Positions 52,163 to 61,652 of a stretch of 63,910 bases of DNA are shown here, piece by piece. Position numbers and translations under genes: made by a program. Numbering within the stretch: the first letter of the stretch is position 1; each line of letters begins with the position of its first letter. A model generated the notes under the pieces. That model was not told the DNA's origin. It did no database searches and saw nothing but the letters and a program-made list of their open reading frames with translations. The stretch is from an uncultured Prevotellaceae bacterium (GTDB taxonomy: Bacteria; Bacteroidota; Bacteroidia; Bacteroidales; Bacteroidaceae): assembly GCA_902780635.1 (NCBI GenBank), contig CACZGH010000024.1, forward strand, positions 1 to 63,910. Reading direction: 5' to 3'.

Positions 52163-53137
52163 CTACATGGTGGCAGTGAGGAATGTGGCATTACCAAAGA
52201 TATAAAGGATATTTTCACAAGCAGGCACCAGGATGGTCTCACCTTGACGGATGTCAATACCATTGATGTTGGCTTTTCCCCAAAGACAGACCACAATGAC
52301 GAACGAATCGCAGTGGAAATCTACCTGCTGGGCGACCTGCACCACCACACGATGCACCACGAAGTAAGGACAATTGATAAGCTGTGACGTGGGCTTGGTA
52401 CTATCGTAAGAAGTACGATATGCCGGCCACACCTGATAGTCGATGGCCGCCTTGGCCTGCTCGATATGCAATTCCCGGGGATTGCCATGCACATCCTTGC
52501 GCCCAAAGTCATAGACACGATAGGTGATGTCGCTGGTCTGCTGAATTTCCGCCAGGAAGTTGCCGGCGCCGATAGCATGAAGCCTACCTGCTGGCAGGAA
52601 GTAGAGGTCTCCTTCATGGGCCTCATGGGTTGCAATCACGTCTTGCATGGGTGAGCGGCCGTTTTGCGGTTCTGCCGTAGCCAACCGTTCATAATCCTCT
52701 GGTGTGATGCTTTCTTTGAGACCAGCATATATCTTCGAACCCACATCACTTTTGATGATATACCACATCTCTGTCTTTCCAGCACAGCCATGACGCTCCA
52801 TCGCCAGTTTGTCGTCAGGATGCACCTGTACAGAAAGGTCTTGACGGGAGTCGATAAACTTCACGAGCAAGGGGAAATGGTTGCCGAATTTCTTATAAAT
52901 CTTCTTGCCTACAAGCAGTTCTTTATACTTGTCGATCAGTTGTACAAGCGTCAAACCCTCATCGACATCATTGACCAGTCCGCGATTGATAGCTACGCTC
53001 TCATGTCCTGGCACACCGCTGATTTCCCAGCTCTCGCCTACATTGGGTTGTGCGTTAAAAATACCTTTGAAGGGTGCAATCTGATAACCGCCCCAAATGG
53101 TGGTCTTTAGATAGGGCTCAAATTTGTATGGTTTCAT
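52163..53137 (-). CDS. manA: class I mannose-6-phosphate isomerase
   Basis: A 324-residue zinc enzyme interconverting mannose 6-phosphate and fructose 6-phosphate, feeding GDP-mannose synthesis or mannose use. Zinc ligands: LSVQVHPDDK (Gln/His), KTEMWYII (Glu) and GRLHAIGAGN (His). The catalytic-region Arg lies in ITYRVYDFGR. Length fits the short class I form found in Firmicutes and Bacteroidetes. It has its own promoter. Confidence 0.94.
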   Translation of the reverse strand: MKPYKFEPYLKTTIWGGYQIAPFKGIFNAQPNVGESWEISGVPGHESVAINRGLVNDVDEGLTLVQLIDKYKELLVGKKIYKKFGNHFPLLVKFIDSRQDLSVQVHPDDKLAMERHGCAGKTEMWYIIKSDVGSKIYAGLKESITPEDYERLATAEPQNGRSPMQDVIATHEAHEGDLYFLPAGRLHAIGAGNFLAEIQQTSDITYRVYDFGRKDVHGNPRELHIEQAKAAIDYQVWPAYRTSYDSTKPTSQLINCPYFVVHRVVVQVAQQVDFHCDSFVIVVCLWGKANINGIDIRQGETILVPACENILYIFGNATFLTATM

Positions 53138-53190
53138 ACATCTTTTGTTGTTGAGGTGTAATTATTGGTTATAAAGCTATTTCTGCGTTG

Positions 53191-53198
53191 CAAAATTA
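53191..53198 (-). promoter_or_regulatory. -7 box TAATTTTG for manA
   Basis: TAATTTTG on the minus strand lies 53 bases before the manA ATG. Confidence 0.55.
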
Positions 53199-53281
53199 CT
53201 TCAAATATCTGAATCAAAAAAATAATTGGTTCTGATTTTCTGTTCAATTGTATATGTTTTTGCTTGGATGATGGCTGGAGG

Positions 53282-55324
53282 CTATATTTCCTGTCCTAGG
53301 GCATTATATCTCCTTCCATTATTGAAGATGATCAGTTGCCCATTGTGAAGATATTTCCGTGGAAGATCCAACTGTAAGTCCTCTTTGATGGGAGTTGACA
53401 CTGCGTCTGTGATGGAAGGGCGCTCATAGGGACCCATGTCGCGCTGAAGTCCGGAGACCGTGCGCCTGAGGAAAGGAAAATCTGCAAGCAAACTTTCAGG
53501 AATGTCATGACTGGCATCGCCGGCATCCACCATCTTACTATTGGCGGCAAGGCGTGCAAAACGCCTTGGCAACGAACCGTCAATAGCTCTTGGCATAAGT
53601 GCGTCATCTTCATCGAGCGAGACAAAGTCGTCGGCGCCGATGCCCGTCACCAAATGGTTGGTCCATCCATTTTTCGACATGGGCGAGGTGATGGCATTGT
53701 AATCGTCATCACCGACACATATCTCCTGTTTGCCCAGACAGATGTTGTTGTAGAATTTGGTGTTGGCGCTGGAACCCCCAGACTCGAACATGTAGTCATA
53801 GCTATTGTTGAATGCCAAACATCCGATCAACACATGCCCGCCCTTGTGGTTGTTGCAGTCGAAACCTTTCACGCTGCTGCCAGCATTGCAGTTGAAAGCC
53901 ACACAATTATAGGCATAATGGATGCCCTTGGATGAGCCACCGGTTCCATTCCCACCCAGTTTGATGCCATTACCATTACCCGAGAAAGACATCGACCCAC
54001 TCTTGTGGATATAGTCTTTTACCCACAGATGGTCTTCAGCCTTTCCTGAGTCCCATGCCCAGCACTCTGCCAACACGACATCGAAGTCGGTCTCAAAAAG
54101 GTCCCATGCATCATCGCTGTTGTGCCACGCCCGACAGCGTATGAATCGGTTGCCTTTGCCGTTGTGCATCTTGCAGGCAAAGCCATCTGCGTCTGATCCG
54201 TAGTTGGTGTCATAATCGCAGTTGTGGTGTGAGTCGCAGTCGATCACGTCGTTGTAGGCACAATAGGTGCCGTCGTTCTGGCTCATGTTGGGGAAGGTGT
54301 CACTGAATTTGTGACCAAAGCCTAACTGAAGTCCTGTGTCGAGGTTATAGGAAAACTCGCAGCGTTCTATCCTGTTGTGCGAACCTTCCAGTTTGATGCC
54401 GTTGTCGGCCGCATGGGTGATGTGCAGACCGAATAGCCACCAGTAGTTGCCCGTGAGGAGAATGCCTCTGTCGCCTATGCTCTGGTCGGTGAGTTGTTGC
54501 ACGAAGTCAAATACCGGTTTCTCGTCTTCGTAACTTCTGATGATGATGGGAGCGTCTGCCGTTCCGGAAGTGCTGATACGAATGGTGTATTTTTTGCCGT
54601 CCTTTTTCATCGTGGGTTTGTAGGTTCCACCACGACACACAATATGGTCACCCGCCACCGCCTTGTCTATGGCATACTGCAGGTTATACCATGGCTTCTC
54701 CAGTGTGCCTTCTCCGGTCGTGTCACTGCCGTCAGGCGAGATATAATAGGTGTGCAAGGCTTCGGTGAAAGGCTTAGTCGGCACTGGTACCCCATCAGTG
54801 ATATAGGTGGAGTCGTCTGGCTCCACAGGCGTTCCTCCTTCTGCATGGATGGTTATCTCTATGTCGTCCAGATAGATGGTGCCGCTAAGGCAGGTGAAGC
54901 GGATGATGACCACGGTATCCTCCTCCGTGCAATGGGTCTTGTACGAGCTGCTGCCGTAGGGTGTAGACGATGAAACAGTAGAAGTGCCAAGCTCCGTCCA
55001 TGTGGTCCCTCCGTCTATAGATTTCTCCACTTTCAGCTTTTTGCCACTACCTGAGGCGCGGTGTTTGAATGTGACACGTCCTGGCTGTGGAAGGACAGGT
55101 GTGATGAGATAGGCATTGCTGCTCATGGTGGCCCTCTTGCTTCCATTATCGTTTTTTCCATAGACTCCCTTGATGAACCATGTGCCAGATGCCAGTACGG
55201 CCTGAGTCTCTGACGAAGGGGCAGACGAGGGCAGTCCCGATTCAAAATTCTCCGACAAGACATCACCCGCCAGAATCACAGTGCTGTAGAGGAACATCAG
55301 GATGAAGGACAACATTTTTTTCAT
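53282..55324 (-). CDS. PL9-type pectate lyase with C-terminal tail
   Basis: A 680-residue secreted protein from the ATG at 55324 (a GTG at 55330 is in frame). Signal peptide 1-20; a jelly-roll domain at about 25-160 (LSENFESGLP, GTIYLDDIEITI); then a parallel beta-helix from about 190 opening YYISPDGSDTTGEGTLEKPW. The PL9 blocks are GSDADGFACKMHNGKGNRF and CRAWHNSDDAWDLFE, with the Lys likely the catalytic base. It cleaves polygalacturonate or pectate. The last 25 residues (RKYLHNGQLIIFNNGRRYNA, then LGQEI) resemble Prevotella C-terminal tails of the Por-secretion type. It follows GH105 by 54 bases in one operon. Confidence 0.9.
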   Translation of the reverse strand: MKKMLSFILMFLYSTVILAGDVLSENFESGLPSSAPSSETQAVLASGTWFIKGVYGKNDNGSKRATMSSNAYLITPVLPQPGRVTFKHRASGSGKKLKVEKSIDGGTTWTELGTSTVSSSTPYGSSSYKTHCTEEDTVVIIRFTCLSGTIYLDDIEITIHAEGGTPVEPDDSTYITDGVPVPTKPFTEALHTYYISPDGSDTTGEGTLEKPWYNLQYAIDKAVAGDHIVCRGGTYKPTMKKDGKKYTIRISTSGTADAPIIIRSYEDEKPVFDFVQQLTDQSIGDRGILLTGNYWWLFGLHITHAADNGIKLEGSHNRIERCEFSYNLDTGLQLGFGHKFSDTFPNMSQNDGTYCAYNDVIDCDSHHNCDYDTNYGSDADGFACKMHNGKGNRFIRCRAWHNSDDAWDLFETDFDVVLAECWAWDSGKAEDHLWVKDYIHKSGSMSFSGNGNGIKLGGNGTGGSSKGIHYAYNCVAFNCNAGSSVKGFDCNNHKGGHVLIGCLAFNNSYDYMFESGGSSANTKFYNNICLGKQEICVGDDDYNAITSPMSKNGWTNHLVTGIGADDFVSLDEDDALMPRAIDGSLPRRFARLAANSKMVDAGDASHDIPESLLADFPFLRRTVSGLQRDMGPYERPSITDAVSTPIKEDLQLDLPRKYLHNGQLIIFNNGRRYNALGQEI

Positions 55325-55378
55325 AGTCACATATTTTGTATTAGTTATTATATAGGGGGAATGTCTGAACGTTGGATG

Positions 55379-57007
55379 TCATCTGCGGACTGTTTTCTTT
55401 CCATCTACGATATGGATACCACGGCTACGTGCTGAGATGCGGCGCCCTTGGATATCGTAGCATGCGCTGCCAGTTTTTAGGGCATTGCGCATGGACCCTA
55501 CTTGTGTCTCGCCACCATCAATGAATCGTCTCTCGTATTCAGTGGCAGCCAAAATAAAGCCACCCAGCACCTTGCCTTCAGTATAGAAGCTTGATGAAGA
55601 GGGGTCGTCGACAGTAGGCTGCGTGTCACGTCCCATCAGATAATAGGCAGCAGAACCGTCACGATAGTTGCTGCCGCCCAAACCAGCCGACTTACAGCAG
55701 CCGATCAGATGGACACCTCCATTACCGTCGCCCACCATGAATTGTTCCACAAAACCCTGGTAGGCACGTCGTGCCAATTCTGTATAGTCGGCGTCAAACA
55801 GTCCCAGGCGCATGCCTTTCAGGTAGGCTGCTGTGAAGATGGCCGTACATGATGACTCCAGGTAGTTGGCCACAGGACTGTCTGTGTAGCGGTAACTGCG
55901 GTTGTAGTCGGTGGCGACAAAACTACCATCGTGATTGACCAACTGGTACCAGCATCCGGATGTAGCATCCTGCTTGGCAGCAATCCCTGCACCCAGCTGT
56001 TGTAGCATACTGTGCAACGTGGCATAGTCGTCGGTGTTTGTGCGGCCGGCTTTCTGCATCTGTTCCAGCACATCCACCAGCCCGAGGAAATACCATGCCT
56101 CGGCACGTCCCCAGAACTCTTGAGAATGATAGACCTCGGCACCCTTGATAGCAGAAATTCCTGCCCAACCATAAGTATTGGCAGGATCGGCTGTAAAAGC
56201 ATGATAGAGCAGTTGTGCATCATCATCCCACAGATAGTTCCAGGCAATGGTGAACTGACGAGTGACGAGCGACCAGTCATCATCGCTGATAGGGGTGTAA
56301 TCGCCGTATTCATTGAGCAACTGAGCCAATAGTGCCGGACCCATATACTGGCCATCGCACCACATTTGGTTGACATAGCCCGACTTGTGCCACCATCCAC
56401 CAGCAGCGCCCTCCAATGTCGATGCTTTGATGACGTAAGTGCTATTGGCCTTGCCGATGCCTTTCAAAGCCGCCTTGAAACGGTTTTTAGCAGTTTCTAT
56501 TGTTTCTGTATTGCTATGTTGTTCACCATCTGGAAAAACCTTGGCAGCAGCCAACTCTTGCAGTTTAAAATAGAGTTTGACTGCGTTGAGATCATCAAAA
56601 CTCTTTCCGTCCTTTCCATTGGAAGAGATATCCAGACGGTTGCCATAGTGCTGTATGGCATAAAACCAGGGTTTGACATCCATGACGTCAGTGTCTCGAT
56701 AGTAGTCCACCGCCTCAATGATGGCTTTGGCCACCAATCCTGGCACATAGTCCAAATTGGTTTTGGTTCCACTTGGGGCTGTTATCAGGTGCCCTGTGGC
56801 ATCGAACACGCCAAATCCAGCTGCTGTCGTGTTAGCCTTGAAGTCATTTAGGCGGGCATTGATGACTAACTCGGAATAACGTACCCCGTCAGTGAACGTG
56901 CAGTGTGTGCCTTTGGACTGTGGCACCACTTCGCTGTCAGTAGCCTTGCCCCATGCCGTCATGGCAGATATGGCAAATGCGAGTGTTATAAGTAGTTTGT
57001 GTTTCAT
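55379..57007 (-). CDS. GH105-type unsaturated rhamnogalacturonyl hydrolase
   Basis: A 542-residue secreted protein from the ATG at 57007 (signal peptide MKHKLLITLAFAISAMTAWG). The (alpha/alpha)6 barrel motifs GYVNQMWCDGQYMGPALLAQ, EFWGRAEAWYFLGLVDVLE and SSCTAIFTAAYLKGMRLG match GH105. These enzymes release the unsaturated galacturonyl unit left by pectin lyases, which fits the PL9 gene that follows in the same operon. The C-terminus (CYDIQGRRI, then GIHIVDGKKTVRR) is a short Prevotella-type sorting-tail-like motif. The frame is open to 57073, but that start would include the promoter. Confidence 0.9.
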   Translation of the reverse strand: MKHKLLITLAFAISAMTAWGKATDSEVVPQSKGTHCTFTDGVRYSELVINARLNDFKANTTAAGFGVFDATGHLITAPSGTKTNLDYVPGLVAKAIIEAVDYYRDTDVMDVKPWFYAIQHYGNRLDISSNGKDGKSFDDLNAVKLYFKLQELAAAKVFPDGEQHSNTETIETAKNRFKAALKGIGKANSTYVIKASTLEGAAGGWWHKSGYVNQMWCDGQYMGPALLAQLLNEYGDYTPISDDDWSLVTRQFTIAWNYLWDDDAQLLYHAFTADPANTYGWAGISAIKGAEVYHSQEFWGRAEAWYFLGLVDVLEQMQKAGRTNTDDYATLHSMLQQLGAGIAAKQDATSGCWYQLVNHDGSFVATDYNRSYRYTDSPVANYLESSCTAIFTAAYLKGMRLGLFDADYTELARRAYQGFVEQFMVGDGNGGVHLIGCCKSAGLGGSNYRDGSAAYYLMGRDTQPTVDDPSSSSFYTEGKVLGGFILAATEYERRFIDGGETQVGSMRNALKTGSACYDIQGRRISARSRGIHIVDGKKTVRR

Positions 57008-57030
57008 TTGTCTTTTGATTCGTTCGGTTA

Positions 57031-57061
57031 CAAAGATAATGCAAACTGAGTGGACCGCAAA
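57031..57061 (-). promoter_or_regulatory. promoter of the GH105-PL9 operon
   Basis: On the minus strand TTTG (57061-57058) and TATCTTTG (57038-57031) are 19 bases apart. The ATG at 57007 is 23 bases downstream. Confidence 0.7.
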
Positions 57062-57127
57062 ATAAAACCTCATATTTTTCTTTCCTGAGGTGAAGCCTAT
57101 CTTCGGGCAATACTTAATGATATAAGT

Positions 57128-57298
57128 CGCAAGTTGAGAGAAGTTAAGAAGTTAAAGGAGTTAAGGAGTTAAGCCATTACATCTGATGGCTAAAGGTAGA
57201 CAGCCTACGATTCATTTGGCTTAACTCCTTAGCGAAGCGATAACTACTTAACTCCTTAACTACATGCAAGTTGAGTACTTGCAAAACTTGAATAAGGT
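57128..57298. repeat. 170-bp dispersed palindromic repeat, copy 1
   Basis: The element opens CGCAAGTTGAGAGAAGTTAA, has GGAGTTAA units, then GCCATTACATCTGATGGC, then ACTCCTTAGCGAAGCGATAA and ACTTAACTCCTTAAC, and ends near AACTTGAATAAGG. The GTTAAGGAGTTAAG part pairs with CTTAACTCCTTAA. A nearly identical copy lies at 61416-61602. The remaining gap (57062-57127 and 57299-57421) has no other feature seen. Confidence 0.88.
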
Positions 57299-57421
57299 GT
57301 GTGATCATGATGTTGATGAATAGAAGGAAAGAGTAGGGGAGGATCTGTAGTGATCAATCATTTGGCGCTGATTTTTATCAATAATATCACCCATTATGCC
57401 CAAGATACAAATAAATATGTT

Positions 57422-57429
57422 ATCTTTGT
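57422..57429 (+). promoter_or_regulatory. -7 box TATCTTTG for the SH3/zinc protein gene
   Basis: TATCTTTG lies 47 bases before the ATG at 57477. No good -33 box was found. Confidence 0.55.
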
Positions 57430-57476
57430 GCACGGCAAGACTATAATTGTAATAACAATTTAAACTATATGATCCT

Positions 57477-57872
57477 ATGAAAAGAATATCCATCGTATTG
57501 ATGTTGCTGTGTGTTATGTTGGCTGTCAATGCCCAACATAATGGTTATGTGTGTACAGGAAATAATGTGAATGTACGGACAGGTCCAGGTAAGAACTACG
57601 CTGTTTATGACGTCGGTGATGGGCACAAACGCCAGTTGTCAAAAGGTGATGTCGTACTAAACTATGGGAAGAAAAAGAATGGGTTTTGTCTGATCCAAGG
57701 ACCATTGGAATGGGGAGGAGATGAAAGAGACGGATGGGTGTCGGCACAATATCTCCGTCCTGTCAAACTTTGTCCCAAATGTAAAGGGTATAAAGATGTA
57801 AATGTCGGTGAAATAGACATTGATCTTACGACCTGTGATAAATGTAATGGCAAGGGATATGTAACAAGATAG
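57477..57872 (+). CDS. secreted SH3b protein with a half DnaJ-type zinc motif
   Basis: A 131-residue protein with a signal peptide (1-19, ending VNA-Q). An SH3b-type domain at about 22-95 contains NVNVRTGPGKNYAVYDVG and WVSAQYL. It is followed by LCPKCKGYKDV and, 18 residues later, TCDKCNGKGYVTR, a pair of CxxCxGx(G) units as in the DnaJ zinc centre. SH3b domains usually bind cell-wall peptides. The combination is unusual and no function is known. The next gene, bglX-like, begins 22 bases downstream. Confidence 0.72.
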   Translation: MKRISIVLMLLCVMLAVNAQHNGYVCTGNNVNVRTGPGKNYAVYDVGDGHKRQLSKGDVVLNYGKKKNGFCLIQGPLEWGGDERDGWVSAQYLRPVKLCPKCKGYKDVNVGEIDIDLTTCDKCNGKGYVTR

Positions 57873-57894
57873 AATAAACTATATCCGAAAAAAC

Positions 57895-60198
57895 ATGAAG
57901 TATCCATTATTGACTTTAGTTGTTGCGCTCCTACTACCGACCACTCTGTCGGCAAAGAAGCCCAAGAAAATCACACAAAACAAAGACGAATTCATCAACG
58001 AGTTGATGTCTCGTATGACCCTTGAGGAGAAAATCGGACAACTCAACCTGCTCGATGCAGGACAGTTGAACACTGGCGTAGGCCAGAAAGGCGTGGAAGA
58101 CCAATCCATTCTCAATGGTGAGGTGGGAGGTTTCCTCAGTCTGATGGGTGTTGACCGCATCCGTGAAGTGCAGCAATATGCCGTGGAGAAATCTCGTCTA
58201 GGCATTCCATTGCTATTTGGTCTTGATGTCATCCACGGCTATCACACCATCTTTCCCATCCCCCTTGCCATGTCGTGCACATGGGACATGGAAAAGGTGG
58301 AGTTGGCCGCCCGCACCGCCGCTATCGAAGCCACGGCAGACGGCATTCCCTGGGTCTATAGTCCGATGGTCGACATCTGTCGCGACGCCCGTTGGGGCCG
58401 CATCGCCGAGAGTGCCGGCGAAGACCCGTTTCTGGGAAGCGAAATGGCCAAAGCCATGGTGCTCGGCTATCAAGGCGACAAGCGCCATGGAGGACAGTAC
58501 GCCCCCGACGAGGTGATGGCTTGCGTGAAGCATTTCGCTCTTTACGGTGCTTCAGAGTCGGGCTTGGACTATAATGTGACCGACATGAGCCGTGTGAGGA
58601 TGTACAACGACTATCTGGCCCCCTACCGTGCCGCCGTAGATGCTGGTGTGGGCAGCGTGATGTCGTCTTTCAATACAATAGACTACGAACCAGCCACCGC
58701 CAGTCGCTGGCTGTTGACCAGTCTCTTGCGTGAGCAATGGAACTTCAAAGGCTTCGTTGTGACCGATTACGGCTCGATTGGTGAGATGCGCGCATGGGGA
58801 TGCGGTGACCTTCAAACCTGTTCCGCCCGTGCATTAAGTGCCGGCACCGACTTCGACATGTGCTCCCGCGGTTTTGTGGGCACTCTGAAGAAATCTTTGG
58901 AAGAAGGTTTGGTGACAGAAAAGCAGATAGACATTGCCTGCCGCCGTATGTTGGAAGCGAAATGGGACTTAGGCCTCTTCGAAGACCCCTACCGTTATTG
59001 CAATCTGCCCGCCAAGAAACAGAAGGATGTACTCTACACCGATGCCTCTCGCGCACTTGCCCGTCAGATTGCGGCTGAGAGTTTTGTATTGTTGAAAAAC
59101 GACAACCAACTGCTCCCTCTTGAGAAGAAAGGCAAAATAGCCCTCGTTGGCCCCATGGCCCACGCTCCTAAGAATATGTGCGGCAACTGGGCACCGACGG
59201 CAAACACCAACCCCAATGAATTCTCTACCCTTCTGGAGAGCATGCGCCGCGCCATAGGCCAGCAGGCCGAGGTCGTCTATGCCAAAGGATGCAACATCCA
59301 TGAGGACGCACAGATAGAAGCCAACTGGGAAGTTTTTGGTACCGACATCCGCGACCCACGCCCTGAAACCGAGTTGCTCAATGAGGCACTTCAAACGGTA
59401 TCTGATGCCGACGTCATCATCGCCGCCATCGGCGAGTCGCAGGAGATGACTGGAGAAAGTGCGAGCCGCTCCGACCTCAGCCTTCCCGAGACGCAGCAAC
59501 GCCTATTGAAGGCATTGAAGGCCACAGGCAAACCCATCGTGGTAGTCTATTTCACCGGTCGTCCCGTGGTGATGAAATGGGAGAAGGAGAATATCCCCGC
59601 CATCCTCAACGTATGGTTTGGCGGCAGCGAGGGTGGCGACGCCATCTGCGACGTCCTCTTCGGCGATGCTAGTCCTAGCGGAAAACTCACCACCTCATTC
59701 CCTCAGACCACCGGTCAGGAGCCGTTCTACTACAACCACATGGTGACCGGGCGTCCCACCAGCAAATGGTTCAGCAAATACGCCACCAACTATACCGATA
59801 TCGACGGCAGCGCTGTGTTCCCCTTTGGCTATGGTTTGACCTATACCACATTCCAGTATGGACCGCTGTCACTCAACAACGACAAGTTGCGGTCAGGTGG
59901 CAAAATCGAGGCACAGGTGACCGTGAGGAACACTGGACGCCGTGCTGGTGACGAGATTGTGCAGATGTACATCCATGACACCGCCGCCTCCATCGCTCGC
60001 CCCATCAAGGAACTGAAGGGCTTCCGACGTATCCACCTCGAACCCGGTGAGCAAAAGACCGTGACATTCGAAGTGAACGAGGAACTGTTGAAGTTTTATA
60101 ATGCCGACTTGCGCCACGTGGCTGAGCCAGGTGAGTTCACACTGATGGTAGGCCCCAACAGCGAGGACCTGCAAAGCAAGACCTTTGTCTTGGAATAA
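57895..60198 (+). CDS. bglX: GH3 beta-glucosidase, BglX-like
   Basis: A 767-residue secreted enzyme (signal peptide 1-19). The GH3 barrel contains LLFGLDVIHGYHTIFPIPLA, WVYSPMVDICRDARWGR, KHFALYGASESGLDYN and the nucleophile Asp291 in FVVTDYGSIGEM. The alpha/beta sandwich (about 385-600) includes AIGESQEMTGESASRSDL. A fibronectin-III-like domain lies at the end. It should cut terminal beta-glucose from cello- or other gluco-oligosaccharides, complementing the GH9 enzyme. It is of the BglX type and quite different from the xylosidase-type GH3 at 19228. Confidence 0.92.
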   Translation: MKYPLLTLVVALLLPTTLSAKKPKKITQNKDEFINELMSRMTLEEKIGQLNLLDAGQLNTGVGQKGVEDQSILNGEVGGFLSLMGVDRIREVQQYAVEKSRLGIPLLFGLDVIHGYHTIFPIPLAMSCTWDMEKVELAARTAAIEATADGIPWVYSPMVDICRDARWGRIAESAGEDPFLGSEMAKAMVLGYQGDKRHGGQYAPDEVMACVKHFALYGASESGLDYNVTDMSRVRMYNDYLAPYRAAVDAGVGSVMSSFNTIDYEPATASRWLLTSLLREQWNFKGFVVTDYGSIGEMRAWGCGDLQTCSARALSAGTDFDMCSRGFVGTLKKSLEEGLVTEKQIDIACRRMLEAKWDLGLFEDPYRYCNLPAKKQKDVLYTDASRALARQIAAESFVLLKNDNQLLPLEKKGKIALVGPMAHAPKNMCGNWAPTANTNPNEFSTLLESMRRAIGQQAEVVYAKGCNIHEDAQIEANWEVFGTDIRDPRPETELLNEALQTVSDADVIIAAIGESQEMTGESASRSDLSLPETQQRLLKALKATGKPIVVVYFTGRPVVMKWEKENIPAILNVWFGGSEGGDAICDVLFGDASPSGKLTTSFPQTTGQEPFYYNHMVTGRPTSKWFSKYATNYTDIDGSAVFPFGYGLTYTTFQYGPLSLNNDKLRSGGKIEAQVTVRNTGRRAGDEIVQMYIHDTAASIARPIKELKGFRRIHLEPGEQKTVTFEVNEELLKFYNADLRHVAEPGEFTLMVGPNSEDLQSKTFVLE

Positions 60199-60267
60199 TC
60201 AACTGCTTCAAGTTTCGCATTCGCTCAACTTGCCGGGTATTATTTCAGATGAAAAAAATGCTACCAT

Positions 60268-60299
60268 GACAGCCTCACAAACGTGGGGCTGTCCTTTTT
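60268..60299 (+). terminator. terminator after bglX
   Basis: GACAGCC and GGCTGTC pair, extended by TCAC/GTGG with one wobble, and are followed by five T residues. Confidence 0.8.
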
Positions 60300-60316
60300 A
60301 TCAGAACAGATAGAAA

Positions 60317-61237
60317 TCAGTTCTTGCCCTTATTGATGATGTAAATACCCCATGCAGCGAGTCCTCCGGCCAGAGCGTATTTCAAATAGAAAGTCTCACC
60401 CAGACAGAGGCATGACGTTACTGCTCCCACGATGGGTATCAGCGAATTGTATATGGCAACCTTTCCCACAGGATTGCAACTGATCAATTTGTTGTAAAGT
60501 GCGAATCCAACGGCAGAGATGGCGATGAGCAACAACAGACAGATGATGGCGAGCACATTGACATGGGGTAACGTACCACCCAGTGCAAGACCTGGGATGA
60601 TGAGCAGCATGCCTCCGATGGTGAGACTATAACCCGTCCCTACGAACACATCCACCCTGCGGCTCAGCCCACGTGTCATCAAACCAGAGATGGCCGAGCA
60701 AATGGCGTTGATGATAATCATGCCGTCGCCCAACCATGTGAAATGTCCGCTTTCGACTCCACCAAGATTCAAGGCTAGAATTCCGCAAAATCCTACGGTA
60801 CAGCCGAGAATCTTGCGCGTAGTCAGTTTGTCACTCTTGAAACAAGCGCATGCCAGCAGCACCACAAGGAATGTGCTCAGCGAATTAAGAATCGCTGCCC
60901 GTGAGCCTTCACTATGTGACATGCCGACATAGAAAAAGAAATAGTGGAGAGTGGTGTTCATCAGTGCAAAAGCAAGGATAAACCACCAATTGATTGTCGT
61001 GTTGGTCTTGAACGAACGTCCACTGCAACGGGCGACGGACAGGATGATCAGTCCAGCTGCGGCAAAACGTAGTCCTGCAAAGAGCATCTTGCTGCCTGTC
61101 ATATCCGCAGTAATGCCAAAGGCATTGAAACCTACTTTGATGAGTGGGAATGCCCAGCCCCATGCGATGGCTGCTGTCAAGGCAAATACCACCACCCATG
61201 TGGGTCTTTGAAATATGGAGTTGCTCGTCTGTTCCAT
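60317..61237 (-). CDS. EamA-type (DMT family) transporter
   Basis: A 306-residue inner-membrane protein with ten hydrophobic segments in two EamA halves (about 15-150 and 165-300). Typical features are AIAWGWAFPLIKVG in the first segment, FAGLRFAAAGLII, and EGSRAAILNSLSTFLVVLLA at the start of the first half's re-entrant region. These proteins export metabolites such as amino acids or nucleosides; the substrate is unknown. Confidence 0.9.
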   Translation of the reverse strand: MEQTSNSIFQRPTWVVVFALTAAIAWGWAFPLIKVGFNAFGITADMTGSKMLFAGLRFAAAGLIILSVARCSGRSFKTNTTINWWFILAFALMNTTLHYFFFYVGMSHSEGSRAAILNSLSTFLVVLLACACFKSDKLTTRKILGCTVGFCGILALNLGGVESGHFTWLGDGMIIINAICSAISGLMTRGLSRRVDVFVGTGYSLTIGGMLLIIPGLALGGTLPHVNVLAIICLLLLIAISAVGFALYNKLISCNPVGKVAIYNSLIPIVGAVTSCLCLGETFYLKYALAGGLAAWGIYIINKGKN

Positions 61238-61281
61238 CTGTTGATATGAATGTTTCTACTCCTGCTTCTGAAAAACGATTG

Positions 61282-61313
61282 CAAAGGTATGAATAATATC
61301 AATATTATCCAAA
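61282..61313 (-). promoter_or_regulatory. promoter of the DMT transporter gene
   Basis: On the minus strand TTTG (61313-61310) and TACCTTTG (61289-61282) are 20 bases apart; the ATG at 61237 is 44 bases downstream. Confidence 0.7.
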
Positions 61314-61374
61314 TAAGAAAAACTATTCTAGGCCATTTGAGGCATGGCATATACAGATTCTCAAACATATTTTG

Positions 61375-61382
61375 TATCTTTG
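61375..61382 (+). promoter_or_regulatory. -7 box TATCTTTG for the acid phosphatase gene
   Basis: TATCTTTG matches the consensus. If used, its leader would contain the whole dispersed palindromic repeat at 61416-61602. Confidence 0.5.
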
Positions 61383-61415
61383 CAGACACAAACTTTCATC
61401 AAAGGACTCAACTTT

Positions 61416-61602
61416 CGCAAGTTGAGAAAAGTTAAGAAGTTAAAGGAGTTAAGGAGTTAAGGAGTTAAGGAGTTAAGCCATTACATCTGATGGCTAAAGA
61501 GAGACCGCCTACGATTCATTTGGCTTAACTCCTTAGCGAAGCGATAACTACTTAACTCCTTAACTACCTACAAGTTGAGTACTGGCGAAACTTGAATAAA
61601 GG
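61416..61602. repeat. dispersed palindromic repeat, copy 2
   Basis: Nearly identical to 57128-57298 but with two additional GGAGTTAA units and small substitutions (GAGAGACCGCC for GGTAGACAGCC; TACCTACAAG for TACATGCAAG). It is preceded by CTCAACTT, which pairs with its AAGTTGAG start. It lies in the presumed leader of the phosphatase gene. Confidence 0.88.
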
Positions 61603-61652
61603 ATAATAAAAGCAATATGAATGAGTTGAAGCAAAAAAGTAAGTATAAGAAG

